From assembly GCF_010500995.1 (NCBI RefSeq), contig NZ_QVMK01000008.1:17464-81463 (forward strand): a stretch of DNA of 64,000 bases, given 5' to 3'. Below the pieces are notes generated by a model, which worked only from the letters and a program-made list of their open reading frames with translations, made no database searches and had not been told where the DNA came from. Shown piece by piece: positions 1 to 8,659 of this stretch (the stretch's first letter is position 1; each line of letters begins with the position of its first letter). The position numbers and the translations under genes were made by a program. This DNA is from Bacteroides sp. 224. GTDB lineage: Bacteria > Bacteroidota > Bacteroidia > Bacteroidales > Bacteroidaceae.

Positions 1-138
1 ATACTTTAAGCAAACCCCATAAATCAGTGGAATATATCGATTGTACAATTCTCCAAAGTATTCGGCGTGTCCGGACTTTCTGTGCAGTTGCAGCAGTTCT
101 TCATCCGTATGTGTTGATATGTTTTTGAGGCGAAGCAA
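1..138 (-). CDS. RNA polymerase sigma factor (sigma-70/ECF type), N-terminal part, runs off the window
   Basis: The minus strand from about 138 down to base 1 reads through without a stop. It encodes a typical sigma-70 region 2 start, with a DEELLQLHRKSG stretch followed by YFGELYNRYIPLIYGVC. The rest of the gene lies outside the window. There is no in-frame ATG; TTG at 138-136 (or 153-151) is the best start I can see, so the start is uncertain. It is divergent from the VWA protein at 253. Sigma factors next to YfbK-like VWA proteins are common in Bacteroidetes, which suggests shared control, but that is inference. Confidence 0.7.
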   Translation of the reverse strand, partial: MLRLKNISTHTDEELLQLHRKSGHAEYFGELYNRYIPLIYGVCLKY

Positions 139-150
139 AAAGTTTTTTTG

Positions 151-158
151 CAAAAATA
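151..158 (-). promoter_or_regulatory. -7 element of the sigma-factor gene
   Basis: The minus strand reads TATTTTTG, a full match to the Bacteroidetes -7 consensus TAnnTTTG, just upstream of the sigma-factor reading frame. No convincing -33 TTTG was found. If this promoter is used, the leader before the TTG start is very short. Confidence 0.4.
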
Positions 159-252
159 GAAAAAAAATGATGGAGGTTTATGGAATCGGTTATGAAATTG
201 CATCTATAGGGTAAAGATCATAAATTCATGTTTTAAATTTAAATATAATAGT

Positions 253-2139
253 ATGAGAACAAACAGTAAAAAAGCAATGATGCTTTTCTTATTTTCGGTA
301 GTGATTTCATTATGTAGTGTATATGCACAAACCATGAAAGTACAGGGTATAGTAACGGATGCTAACAATGGATCGCCTTTAGTGGGATGTAATGTTACTA
401 TAGAAGGTAAATCCGGTTCAGGCACAGTTTGCGATATAGATGGAAAGTACACCATTATGGCTGCTAAAGGGGAAATACTTCGTTTCTCGTATATAGGATA
501 TAAGCAGCAGAAAATTGAAGTAAAATCAGGTGTTTTGAATGTAGCTATGTATCCTGATGAGGCGTTGGCGCTTGAGGAGGTGATTGTTGAGGCAGGAATC
601 ATATCAAGAGATAAAGCCGGTTTTACGGGAACTGTTTCGGCTCTTTCTCAAAGAGAAGTGAAAGCAGCGAGAAAAGTTGATCTCGTGCAGGCATTGGGGC
701 ATATTGATCCAAGTTTTACTACGAACGAAGAATACAACACCTTTAAAGAAAATCGTTTCCGAACAGCTCTCGACGAACCTTTATCTACTTTCTCCATTGA
801 TGTAGATGTAGCATCTTACAGCAATATGCGCAGATACATCAATCAAGGGCAAATGCCTCAGGCAGATGCCATACGTGTTGAAGAATTAATCAACTACTTC
901 TCTTACGACTACGAAAAACCAACAGGTAAAGACCCGGTGAAAATCTCGGCAGAAGTAGGAAACTGTCCTTGGAATGAAAAGCATCGCTTAGTGCGTATCG
1001 GCTTAAAAGCCCGTGAGGTGGCGGATGATAATTTACCTGCTTCTAATTTAGTATTTTTGATTGATGTGTCGGGCTCTATGTATGGTCCTACTCGTTTGGA
1101 GCTTGTAAAATCTTCCTTAAAGTTATTGATTAATAATCTGAGAGAAAAAGATCGGGTAGCTATTGTTGTGTATTCAGGGTCGGCAGGTGAAGTTTTACCT
1201 TCTACCTCGGGAAGCGATAAGCAAAAGATTCGGGAAGCATTGGATAAATTAACAGCAGGAGGTTCTACAGCTGGTGGGGCAGGTATTCAGTTAGCCTATA
1301 AAATTGCGAAAAAGAACTTTATTGAAAAAGGGAATAATCGTATTATCCTTTGTTCCGATGGTGATTTTAATGTAGGAGTTTCTTCTAAAGAGGGTTTGGA
1401 AAGCCTTATTGAACAGGAAAGAAAATCAGGTGTATTTTTAACGGTGTTAGGATACGGAATGGGTAACTACAAAGATAATCGTATGCAGGTACTTGCCGAA
1501 AAAGGAAACGGAAACCATGCCTATATCGATAATATGCAGGAAGCTAATAAGGTATTAGTGAGTGAGTTTGGCGGAACAATTCACACAGTAGCCAAAGACG
1601 TAAAATTGCAAATAGAATTTAATCCTGCTTTTACCCAAGCTTACAGACTGGTGGGCTATGAAAGTCGTCTGTTAAATAAAGAAGATTTTAATGATGATAC
1701 CAAAGACGCAGGCGAAATGGGAGCAGGTCATGCGGTAACCGCCTTCTACGAAGTAGTTCCTGTAGGTGTAGAAAGTAATTTTGTAGGTAGTGTAGACGAT
1801 TTAAAGTATCAAAAAACAACTAAAAAAGCCAAAGCTACTTTCTCCGATTCCAATGAATTGTTAACCATTAAACTACGATATAAACAACCCGATGGAACTA
1901 CAAGCAAGAAAATAGAACTTCCTTTAATAGATAAGGGAAAGAACAATGTATCATCCGATTTCCGCTTCGCCGCATCGGTAGCCATGTACGGACAGCTTTT
2001 AAAGAAGTCTGATTTTAAAGGCAATGTTACTTATGAAGATGTAATAGCCTTAGCCAAAACAGCTCTTAACAATGATGAGCAAGGCTATAGACGCGAATTT
2101 ATACGATTGGTGGAGGCAACCAAGGGGTTGGACAAGTAA
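253..2139 (+). CDS. YfbK-like von Willebrand factor A protein with CarboxypepD_reg-like N-terminus
   Basis: This 628-residue exported protein has a signal peptide (residues 1-26, ending VYAQ). A carboxypeptidase-regulatory-like beta domain follows (about 28-113), as seen at the start of many TonB-linked Bacteroidetes proteins. The YfbK-type domain (about 170-265) precedes a VWA domain starting near 266 with an intact MIDAS motif DVSGSM (D271, S273, S275). The C-terminal third matches the DUF3520 region that accompanies YfbK proteins. The MIDAS should bind a divalent metal and a protein partner in the periplasm or at the surface; the partner is unknown. It is divergent from a sigma-factor gene, and a second, unrelated VWA protein lies at 6548. 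Family assignment is secure; function is not. Confidence 0.88.
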   Translation: MRTNSKKAMMLFLFSVVISLCSVYAQTMKVQGIVTDANNGSPLVGCNVTIEGKSGSGTVCDIDGKYTIMAAKGEILRFSYIGYKQQKIEVKSGVLNVAMYPDEALALEEVIVEAGIISRDKAGFTGTVSALSQREVKAARKVDLVQALGHIDPSFTTNEEYNTFKENRFRTALDEPLSTFSIDVDVASYSNMRRYINQGQMPQADAIRVEELINYFSYDYEKPTGKDPVKISAEVGNCPWNEKHRLVRIGLKAREVADDNLPASNLVFLIDVSGSMYGPTRLELVKSSLKLLINNLREKDRVAIVVYSGSAGEVLPSTSGSDKQKIREALDKLTAGGSTAGGAGIQLAYKIAKKNFIEKGNNRIILCSDGDFNVGVSSKEGLESLIEQERKSGVFLTVLGYGMGNYKDNRMQVLAEKGNGNHAYIDNMQEANKVLVSEFGGTIHTVAKDVKLQIEFNPAFTQAYRLVGYESRLLNKEDFNDDTKDAGEMGAGHAVTAFYEVVPVGVESNFVGSVDDLKYQKTTKKAKATFSDSNELLTIKLRYKQPDGTTSKKIELPLIDKGKNNVSSDFRFAASVAMYGQLLKKSDFKGNVTYEDVIALAKTALNNDEQGYRREFIRLVEATKGLDK

Positions 2140-2299
2140 GCAAAATAAATATAATATAACATGATTTTCCTTTTGGGTTAATAATTACTCACGTGGTTTT
2201 AAGAAAACAAAAAACATAGTAGCAAATGAACTTTCTTTGGAGTCTTTTTGTTATCTTAGTTCATTATAATAATCTAAACCAATAAAAATAAAACCACGT

Positions 2300-2509
2300 A
2301 TGGTGAACAATAAGGAAACAAGTTCCGATGCCACAGCAGTGTGGAGTGTTTTAAGTGAATCGATGGCAGGAATAGCGATTCAGGAGTTATGTAATCAGTT
2401 AAAAATGACTTTTGGAGAAGTCATGAATGCCGTCAGATGGTTAGCTAAAGACTATAATATTGGTCTACAGATGCAAAATGAACAACTTATCGTTGTTGGT
2501 GTAAAGTAA
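2300..2509 (+). CDS. Small winged helix-turn-helix protein (DUF2582-like)
   Basis: This 69-residue protein is almost entirely one winged-helix fold. It runs from a first helix (TAVWSVLSESM) through a recognition-helix region (ELCNQLKMTFGEVMNAVRWLAKD) to a beta wing at the C-terminus. It matches the small DUF2582/wHTH family common in Bacteroidetes, probably a DNA-binding protein. It stands alone, followed by a hairpin terminator. Target unknown. Confidence 0.8.
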   Translation: MVNNKETSSDATAVWSVLSESMAGIAIQELCNQLKMTFGEVMNAVRWLAKDYNIGLQMQNEQLIVVGVK

Positions 2510-2528
2510 CTAAATTGCATAAAAAAGG

Positions 2529-2563
2529 AAGAGCTGTCGAAGAAAAACGATGGCTCTTTTTTC
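2529..2563 (+). terminator. Rho-independent terminator after the winged-helix gene
   Basis: Arms AAGAGC (2529-2534) and GCTCTT (2553-2558) form a hairpin followed directly by a T run. It lies 20 bases after the stop of the small wHTH gene. Confidence 0.7.
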
Positions 2564-2585
2564 TTTTGCCTTGTGCCATTCAATT

Positions 2586-2650
2586 GCCACGCCTGTGGCA
2601 CAGTTGTGCCACGGGCATGGCACAGTTGTGCCACAGGCATGGCACAACTA
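2586..2650. repeat. Array of 22-nt palindromic units, TGGCACA family, locus 1
   Basis: TGGCA recurs at 2596, 2618 and 2640, an exact 22-nt period. Each full unit carries the near-perfect palindrome TGGCACAGTTGTGCCA joined by a short CGGGCA or CAGGCA link. A partial unit precedes the array. The same family occurs at 38565-38650. The short open frames here are repeat artefacts, not genes. Confidence 0.85.
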
Positions 2651-2740
2651 TACCGCCCAAAGATTGAAAAGTTATCTTTTGTATGTTAACGTTTTTAGTT
2701 GACTACTTTCAGTCTTATTAATAGAGTTGGTTGACTCGGT

Positions 2741-3499
2741 TTAGCCTTTAAAGAATTGCAATACCTCTTCTTTGTAGGTTGGAGATACCTCAATCTCTGT
2801 ATTATCTTCCAGTACTACATAACCTCCGGAGTTCTTGTGGTAGGCTTTTACATAGTGAAAATTGATAATGTGCGATTTGTGTACCCGGATAAAAGGATAG
2901 GGGAGTATTTCATGGAAATGCTTCAGAAACCGGCAAACCATTTTCTTTGTTTTGTTTTTCAGATAGATGTCTGTGAAATTTCCATTGCCCTGAAGTCGGA
3001 TAATCTCTTCCATCTTTACTACTTCAAAGCCTTCGAGAGTAGGTAAAATAACCTGTTGTTTTTCAGCTCTGGGTTCTTTGAAATTCTCAATAATCACTTT
3101 ATTCCGATTAAAGATTTCTTGTTTGAGAATATCTTGTTGCACTTTATTGACTGCAAGAATTAACTCCTCTATGCTAACAGGCTTTAGGAGGTAATAAGCT
3201 GCACTCTGGTTCAGAGCACGCAGCGAATATTCGGAAAAGGCCGTAACGAAGATTGTTTCAAAGTAAAGGTCTTTGCACCCTTCCAATACATCGAATGCAT
3301 TACCAAACGGCATTTCCACATCCAGAAATACCAATTGAGGCTGTAAATCATGTAGTAAAGGAATGGCTTCTTTGCAGTTTTGTGCCTCTCCAATAAGTTC
3401 TATTTGAGGACAATATTTGGCAAGGTAGTTTTTTAAGGCCTCGCGTGCTGCCTGTTCATCTTCAACGATGACGCTTCTTATTTTTTGTAGGGTGTTCAT
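2741..3499 (-). CDS. LytTR-type response regulator
   Basis: This 252-residue regulator has a receiver domain (about 6-125) with the acidic pocket VEDE (13-16), phospho-acceptor D60 in VFLDVEMP, and a conserved lysine in LLKPVS. A LytTR DNA-binding domain follows (about 150-250). It should be phosphorylated by the sensor kinase at 4584-6389 on the same strand. In most Bacteroidetes such pairs are adjacent; here a RAYT transposase and palindromic repeats separate them by about 1.1 kb. Whether the regulator is still co-transcribed is unclear. I see no close TAnnTTTG promoter upstream of it. Confidence 0.93.
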   Translation of the reverse strand: MNTLQKIRSVIVEDEQAAREALKNYLAKYCPQIELIGEAQNCKEAIPLLHDLQPQLVFLDVEMPFGNAFDVLEGCKDLYFETIFVTAFSEYSLRALNQSAAYYLLKPVSIEELILAVNKVQQDILKQEIFNRNKVIIENFKEPRAEKQQVILPTLEGFEVVKMEEIIRLQGNGNFTDIYLKNKTKKMVCRFLKHFHEILPYPFIRVHKSHIINFHYVKAYHKNSGGYVVLEDNTEIEVSPTYKEEVLQFFKG

Positions 3500-3576
3500 T
3501 TCTCTATATTATAAACAAAACTTGTAGATTAAAAATGTAAACAAAAAACTTATGAACTTAAATAGTCCACAACATC

Positions 3577-3673
3577 GACCCGAAGGGTCAACTTAAAACA
3601 GCCCGGGGTAAAGTGAGCGTAGCGAACGGCACCCCGGGTTACAAGATGCAACCAACCGGCGTCCCAACGGGAC
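3577..3673. repeat. REP-like palindromic unit 1 (3' side of the RAYT)
   Basis: Three stem-loops lie in a row: GACCCGAAGGGTC (3577-3589); CCCGGGGT (3602-3609) pairing with ACCCCGGG (3631-3638) around a loop containing GTGAGCGTAGCGAACGG; and GTCCCAACGGGAC (3661-3673). The same composite occurs inverted at 4224-4320 and in direct orientation at 4433-4529. Its position beside a RAYT gene marks it as the likely substrate of that transposase. Confidence 0.85.
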
Positions 3674-3686
3674 AGTTCAATAATCC

Positions 3687-4145
3687 TCAATCCTCCCAAA
3701 TATATTCCTCATTATACTCTATATTATACTCTTTTAAAAATAGCAAATACTCTTCTTTAAAAGAAGTTCTTTTATGATGCTCTTCCTGCCCCTGAATGTA
3801 TTTTACTGTTTTTTCATATAAAGAAGGACTTACCGAAAAAGCTCCATATCCTGTTTGCCACGAAAAGTTTATGTAGTAAGAATCTAAACTTTTAATCCAT
3901 CTGCTGCTATGTCGTTTTATATCCTTTGTCAGTTGTGAAATAGATAGATTCTTAGATACATTGCAAAAAATATGAATATGATTCTCTGTACCATTAATTA
4001 ATATGGGTGTAGAATCCAGTTCTTTAATGATTCGTCCAATATAGGCATAAAGTTTTGTCTTATCTTCGTTTCTGATAGGAGTGTGTGAACTATTCTTGAT
4101 GTGGAATATAAGATGAGTATATTGTTTTGAAAGAGATTGTCCCAT
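3687..4145 (-). CDS. REP-associated tyrosine transposase (RAYT, IS200-like Y1)
   Basis: This 152-residue protein is a single Y1/HUH transposase domain. The HUH motif is HIH (H56, H58) in NHIHIF. The catalytic tyrosine is Y116 in the hallmark VKYIQGQEEHH. The C-terminal tail (EEYLLFLKEY) is also typical of IS200-like proteins of Bacteroidetes. The enzyme cleaves single-stranded DNA at hairpins. Three palindromic units (3577, 4224, 4433) around it fit the REP/RAYT arrangement rather than an autonomous IS. The gene appears intact. It sits between a sensor kinase gene and its response regulator, on the same strand as both, so it may be transcribed with them. Confidence 0.9.
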   Translation of the reverse strand: MGQSLSKQYTHLIFHIKNSSHTPIRNEDKTKLYAYIGRIIKELDSTPILINGTENHIHIFCNVSKNLSISQLTKDIKRHSSRWIKSLDSYYINFSWQTGYGAFSVSPSLYEKTVKYIQGQEEHHKRTSFKEEYLLFLKEYNIEYNEEYIWED

Positions 4146-4223
4146 AAGATTGTGTTCTGGTAGTTGGTATTATGCAAATGTAATAGAAAAAATGTAATTA
4201 TTGGGTTGTTGAGGGATTAAGCT

Positions 4224-4320
4224 GTCCCGTTGGGACGCGGGTTGGTGGCCTCCTATAACCCGGGGTGCCGTTCGCTACACTCACTTTACCCCGGGCTGTT
4301 TTAAGCTGACCCTTCGGGTC
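4224..4320. repeat. REP-like palindromic unit 2 (5' side of the RAYT, inverted)
   Basis: This unit holds the same three hairpins as unit 1 in opposite orientation: GTCCCGTTGGGAC (4224-4236), a CCCGGGGT/ACCCCGGG stem (about 4258-4295), and GACCCTTCGGGTC (4308-4320). Units 1 and 2 therefore form a long inverted repeat bracketing the transposase gene. Confidence 0.85.
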
Positions 4321-4432
4321 GATATTGTGAACTATTTGAATTTATTAGTTTTGAGTATAGTGTTATCATGTTTCATCTTAATTTAAAAAACTATCCAATA
4401 TTAATCAAAAAACGATCAATAATCTCTCTCTC

Positions 4433-4529
4433 GTCCCAACGGGACATTTTAAAGCAGCCCGGGGTAAAGTGAGCATAGCGAACGGCACCCTGGGTTACAA
4501 GACACCATTAACCGGCGTCCCGAAGGGAC
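4433..4529. repeat. REP-like palindromic unit 3
   Basis: GTCCCAACGGGAC (4433-4445), a slightly mismatched CCCGGGGT/ACCCTGGG stem (about 4458-4496) and GTCCCGAAGGGAC (4517-4529). Same orientation as unit 1. It lies just beyond the 3' end of the sensor kinase gene. One arm carries a T in place of C and the loop has GCATAGC for GCGTAGC, so the unit has diverged. Confidence 0.85.
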
Positions 4530-4583
4530 AACTCAATAATCCTCTCTCCTCCCCAATATTCATCATTACAATAATATACTTTT

Positions 4584-6389
4584 TTAAAATAAATTTGAAA
4601 TCGGAAATTCCAACGTCACCACTACACCGCTTTCCGCTCCTTCTTTTTCCTCAATTCGGAGAGAAATGTGGGTGTGATAGAGTTTATTTAACAGCTCAAT
4701 ACGTTCGTATGTATTGATTAATCCCCTTGAATGATGCTGCTTTTGATGTTGAGTTTTTAGTTCTTTACTCTTTTTCAGTCCAATACCATTATCCTCAATA
4801 CGGATATGGAGATTATTGCCCTTTTGCTGAATATCCAACAATAAAAAACCGGCTTCCTCTTTATAACGAAGCCCGTGCCAGATTGCATTTTCCAGTTGAG
4901 GCTGAATAACCATATTTGGAATATACACAGCATCGGCATCCAAAGATTCATCGATGATAATCTGATAAGTAAATTTATCTCTGAACCGAATATGTTCCAG
5001 TTCCAGATACTCTTTCATCTGTTCTATTTCGGTGCTGAGCGAAATAAAATCCTTGTTGGAATTTTCCATGACGTTGCGCATCAATCTGGAGTAAGAAGAA
5101 AGATACTTATTGGCTTCCAGTTCGTTGCTTTGTGCTATAAACTGATTTACACTATTCAAGCTATTGAAAATGAAATGCGGATTCATTTCCCTCCTTAGAG
5201 ATTGAAGCGCAATCTTTTTATTTTTATGACTGATGGTATATAAAGAACGCGCAATAAAAATGGTAAAAATCAGAATAAGAGTAATAGAGCCTAACAATAC
5301 GTAATTAAAACGATTCTTTTTGCTAATTAACTCATCTTTTAAAACACGCTCTTTCTCAAGCTGCGCAATTTTGTCTTCATGCTCCTGAAAGAATTTCTGA
5401 TCTATAAGCGTGCTGTCCGATTTAATCAGTGTATCTAATTTCTCTATAAAGTTGGCGTATGCAAGCAGCGCTTGAGTATTGTTTTTTGATTTCCGGTATT
5501 GAGAAACAAGTTCTTCCAACGTTTTTTTTGCTTCCATGGTTTGCCCACTATGAATGGCTAATTCGTATGCTTCCTGAAGTGCGGAGATTGCCTTCTCTGA
5601 GTTATTGACTTCCAAATAATTGGTTGAAAGATTGCGCAACTGCTTAACTTCCAGCTCCGGATTGCTTATCTTTTTGGTTTCTTCCACTAAAGCTTCATTA
5701 ATGGCTATAGCCTTTTCGTACTGTTCATCTTCCAGGTAAGTCTGGGCAATATCCTGTTTAATTTTAACGGCTTCTTCCGATTGTTCCGACACATTATCCA
5801 ATGCGCTCACTAAGTTATCAATGGCTCCCTCTTTATCTTTCATCTCCAATTTTACTTCTGCCATTTGTCGGTAAGCATTGGCAGCCTCTTTTTGATTATT
5901 GGAAAGATTGGAGATGTCAATATTCCTTTGAATGTAGGTAGACTGTATTTCCGGGTTCAAGCGATTCTTTAAGCGGCTTGCATCATTCAGGTTCATTTCT
6001 TCGAACTCTTTCTTTTTAGTTGTTTTTGCAGCCAGATTATAATTTTCGATAGCAAGATCGGATTTGGATTGTAGTTCTTGTACTCGCGCTATTTCCCGAT
6101 AAGCATTGGCAAGTGCTTCTTTATCTTTTCCCTTTTGATAAGAAGAGATAGCTTGCGAAAGATAGTTCTCGGCTTTGGCGTATTCTTGTTTAAGGCTTAA
6201 TTCATTGGCAAGAACCATATAATCGGCAGCAATCTCACCTGCCGACTTGCTTGTTTCCAAACTCTTTTTCAATTTGGAAGCAGCTTTGCTTGTACTATTC
6301 TGTCGGGAATATTGATATAAGCTGTCTTGTCCGCAGACGATGACCGACGGAAAAAGAAATGCAATGATAAGAAGCTTTTTTAATAACAT
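4584..6389 (-). CDS. TPR-containing sensor histidine kinase (His_kinase/HATPase, LytS-like)
   Basis: A signal peptide (LLIIAFLFPSVIVCGQ) leads into a periplasmic domain of TPR-like repeats (about 30-320), then a short coiled coil, one membrane segment (core LLGSITLILIFTIF) and a cytoplasmic His_kinase domain. The phospho-acceptor histidine is in NPHFIFNSLNSVNQF (H405). The ATPase N box is QPQLENAIWHGL and the G box DNGIGL. The open frame extends to 6428, but I chose ATG at 6389 because AGGAG precedes it closely and the signal peptide then starts properly (601 residues). Its partner is the LytTR regulator at 2741-3499. TPR sensors of this kind usually read envelope or surface signals; the stimulus is unknown. 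Confidence 0.92.
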   Translation of the reverse strand: MLLKKLLIIAFLFPSVIVCGQDSLYQYSRQNSTSKAASKLKKSLETSKSAGEIAADYMVLANELSLKQEYAKAENYLSQAISSYQKGKDKEALANAYREIARVQELQSKSDLAIENYNLAAKTTKKKEFEEMNLNDASRLKNRLNPEIQSTYIQRNIDISNLSNNQKEAANAYRQMAEVKLEMKDKEGAIDNLVSALDNVSEQSEEAVKIKQDIAQTYLEDEQYEKAIAINEALVEETKKISNPELEVKQLRNLSTNYLEVNNSEKAISALQEAYELAIHSGQTMEAKKTLEELVSQYRKSKNNTQALLAYANFIEKLDTLIKSDSTLIDQKFFQEHEDKIAQLEKERVLKDELISKKNRFNYVLLGSITLILIFTIFIARSLYTISHKNKKIALQSLRREMNPHFIFNSLNSVNQFIAQSNELEANKYLSSYSRLMRNVMENSNKDFISLSTEIEQMKEYLELEHIRFRDKFTYQIIIDESLDADAVYIPNMVIQPQLENAIWHGLRYKEEAGFLLLDIQQKGNNLHIRIEDNGIGLKKSKELKTQHQKQHHSRGLINTYERIELLNKLYHTHISLRIEEKEGAESGVVVTLEFPISNLF

Positions 6390-6509
6390 ATTTCTCCTGT
6401 TCTGTTCTTCCTTGCAAAGAAAATACATTTAAAACATTTAGTTCTTATGTTTCACCAATTAAAAACAGGGTTTCACCCGTTATGCTTCATTTCTCAATTT
6501 CGGATCTTC

Positions 6510-6517
6510 TACTTTTG
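6510..6517 (+). promoter_or_regulatory. -7 element of the VWA lipoprotein gene
   Basis: TACTTTTG matches TAnnTTTG and lies 30 bases before the ATG at 6548. No clean -33 TTTG is visible. Confidence 0.5.
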
Positions 6518-6547
6518 GAGCATAAATTAATTAAATAACGAAGAAAT

Positions 6548-7726
6548 ATGAAACATTTTATTCTACTAACTGTCATTTCAATGACTCTGATTTTTTCAAC
6601 GATGGCTTGCAATGTAAAGGCCAAAAATCATTCGGATGCAATCACCATTCAAACAGAGAAAACCGATGAGGAATTCAGTAAAGAAGCGAAGATACAATTA
6701 GCTATTCTGTTAGATACTTCAAGTAGTATGGACGGATTAATAAATCAGGCCAAGGCTCGCTTATGGAATATTGTCAATACGCTGACTACCCTGAAGTATA
6801 AAGGAAAAACACCCGAAATAGAGATTGCTCTATATGAATATGGCAACAGTGGAATTCCTCAATCGAAAAATTTTATCCGGCAAGTAACGCCTTTAACGAG
6901 CGATTTAGATTTAATCTCCGAAAAACTATTTGCTTTAACTACCAATGGAGGTTCCGAATATTGTGGCGCTGTGATATCCGAAGCAGTTCAATCATTAGAG
7001 TGGGGTAGGCGCGAAGCCGACATGAAACTGATTTATATTGCAGGAAACGAGCCGTTTACACAAGGCCCTGTCAATTACAAAAAGGCAGTTGCAAAAGCTT
7101 TGGATAATGAAGTATATGTAAATACTATTCTTTGCGGAGATTGGGGCGATAAAGCTTGGCAGGATGCAGCAGTAATAGGAAAAGGGAAGTATTTTACAAT
7201 AGACCATAATGCCGCTGTCCGTCATTACGATACTCCTTATGATGATCAAATCAGTGAATGTAACAAGCAATTAAATGCTACTTATGTAGGTTATGGCCAT
7301 GTTGGAACAGCTAAAAAACAAAGTCAGGCCGTTCAGGATGAGAATGCTATGCAGGTTTCTTCTTCCAATTATGCAGAACGTGCGGTAAGTAAAACCAAGA
7401 AAGCATACAATAACAGTTCTTGGGATTTGGTAGACAAGGTGAAGGAAGATAAAGAAGTGATTAATAAATTGCAGCAAACCGATCTGCCTAAGGAGTTGCA
7501 GGGAAAATCAAAAGAAGAAATTGTTGCTTTTGTTGCCGAAAAGGATAAACAAAGAAAGGCTATTCAAGAGGAAATCTCCGCATTGGCTATTAAAAGACAG
7601 GCATATATTGATGAACAAATGAAAAAGGATGCCGATAATAAAGGAGATGACTTGGGAGAGGCTATTAACTTGTCTGTCTGTGAGTTAGCTGTAAAGAAAG
7701 GCTATGTGGCAGAGAATAATAAATAA
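6548..7726 (+). CDS. VWA-domain lipoprotein
   Basis: This 392-residue protein begins with a lipoprotein signal ending MAC (C21). A VWA domain (about 48-240) has a MIDAS-like DTSSSMDG. The tail (about 290-360) is rich in Lys, Glu and Gln and probably helical, including KDKQRKAIQEE. It is probably membrane-anchored on the periplasmic side. The gene is divergent from the sensor kinase, with about 160 bases between them. It is not closely related to the YfbK-like VWA protein at 253. The ligand is unknown. Confidence 0.85.
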   Translation: MKHFILLTVISMTLIFSTMACNVKAKNHSDAITIQTEKTDEEFSKEAKIQLAILLDTSSSMDGLINQAKARLWNIVNTLTTLKYKGKTPEIEIALYEYGNSGIPQSKNFIRQVTPLTSDLDLISEKLFALTTNGGSEYCGAVISEAVQSLEWGRREADMKLIYIAGNEPFTQGPVNYKKAVAKALDNEVYVNTILCGDWGDKAWQDAAVIGKGKYFTIDHNAAVRHYDTPYDDQISECNKQLNATYVGYGHVGTAKKQSQAVQDENAMQVSSSNYAERAVSKTKKAYNNSSWDLVDKVKEDKEVINKLQQTDLPKELQGKSKEEIVAFVAEKDKQRKAIQEEISALAIKRQAYIDEQMKKDADNKGDDLGEAINLSVCELAVKKGYVAENNK

Positions 7727-7813
7727 AGTTCTTTGCAGGAAGCAGAGAAAAGACAAAATCATTGACTAACTTTGTACCAGTTTTTACTTGATCATGAAAA
7801 AGATTGATTTATA

Positions 7814-8003
7814 ATGGTACTCGCCACAAATGAGGATTTCTATCGGCAGGTATATCAGGTTATGGGTAGCAAATTCGCAAGGACGCTTGGCGCCGGGATG
7901 GGCAGAACAGAAATCGCTTTTGGAAGCAGAGGGAGTTATATTCAAAAGTAATGGTGATGTAAATATGAAAAAGAGTCGTTGGGAATGGGAAAACGTTTCC
8001 TGA
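7814..8003 (+). pseudogene. Remnant of an MGMT/alkyltransferase-like (ATL) gene
   Basis: One frame from ATG 7814 encodes NEDFYRQVYQV, the usual N-terminus of small MGMT-family proteins. About 25 bases later another frame encodes VANSQGRLAPGWAEQKSLL followed by LEAEGVIFKSNGDVNMKKSRW and a TGA at 8001. This corresponds to the C-terminus after the active-site PCHRV loop. The middle, including the active-site region, is missing and the two parts are out of frame. I read this as an internal deletion in an ATL/MGMT-like gene. The HAD gene begins 16 bases later. Confidence 0.75.
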
Positions 8004-8019
8004 CATAAAAACAGGTATT

Positions 8020-8640
8020 ATGATAAAGAATTTAGTTTTTGATTTTGGAGGAGTGATTGTCGATATCAATCGAGAGAATGCGGTAAAACGTTTCGAAGCA
8101 ATCGGAGTTTCCAATGCCGAAGAGCTATTAGACAAATACCATCAGAAAGGAATCTTTTTGGAGGTAGAAAACGGACGTATTACTGCGGAAGAGTTTTGTA
8201 AGAAGTTAGGCAAGATGTGTGGAAAAGAAATATCATACGAAGAAGCCCGCCAGGCATGGTTGAGTTTTTTTGTTAATGATCCGCAATATCGGTTAGATTA
8301 CATAGCCGAACTTCGTAAGAAATATAAAGTATATATACTTAGCAATACCAATCCTTTTGTGATGAGCTGGGCACGTAGTCCGGAGTTTACTTCCCAAGGA
8401 AAACCGTTGGATGATTATGCCGATAAACTATATCTTTCCTATCAGGTAAGACAAGTAAAGCCTGATAAAGAAATCTTTGAATATATGATTAAAGATGCCA
8501 ATTTGAATCCAGACGAAACCTTGTTTATCGATGATGGAGCAGCTAATGTGAAGATGGGAAGAGAACTGGGCTTTTTAACGCTTCAACCCATCAATGGAAA
8601 AGACTGGAGAGGGAAACTGAGCGAGATGTTGCAGTATTAA
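8020..8640 (+). CDS. HAD-superfamily phosphatase (YihX-like)
   Basis: This 206-residue cytoplasmic enzyme has the HAD motifs in order: DFGGVIVD (nucleophile D8), SNTN (motif II), KPDKEIF (motif III lysine) and FIDDGAAN (motif IV). The DFGG form of motif I, lacking the usual second Asp two residues on, is typical of YihX-type sugar-phosphate phosphatases (DLGNVIVD in E. coli). A helical cap lies at about 18-85. The substrate cannot be read from sequence. The gene stands alone. Confidence 0.88.
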   Translation: MIKNLVFDFGGVIVDINRENAVKRFEAIGVSNAEELLDKYHQKGIFLEVENGRITAEEFCKKLGKMCGKEISYEEARQAWLSFFVNDPQYRLDYIAELRKKYKVYILSNTNPFVMSWARSPEFTSQGKPLDDYADKLYLSYQVRQVKPDKEIFEYMIKDANLNPDETLFIDDGAANVKMGRELGFLTLQPINGKDWRGKLSEMLQY

Positions 8641-8659
8641 TTTAGAGCCCGCAGTTGCC

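Noticed and set aside
2452..2640. Minus-strand ORF of 62 codons
   Set aside because: It covers the 22-nt array and the wHTH gene in antisense; low-complexity product from repeats.
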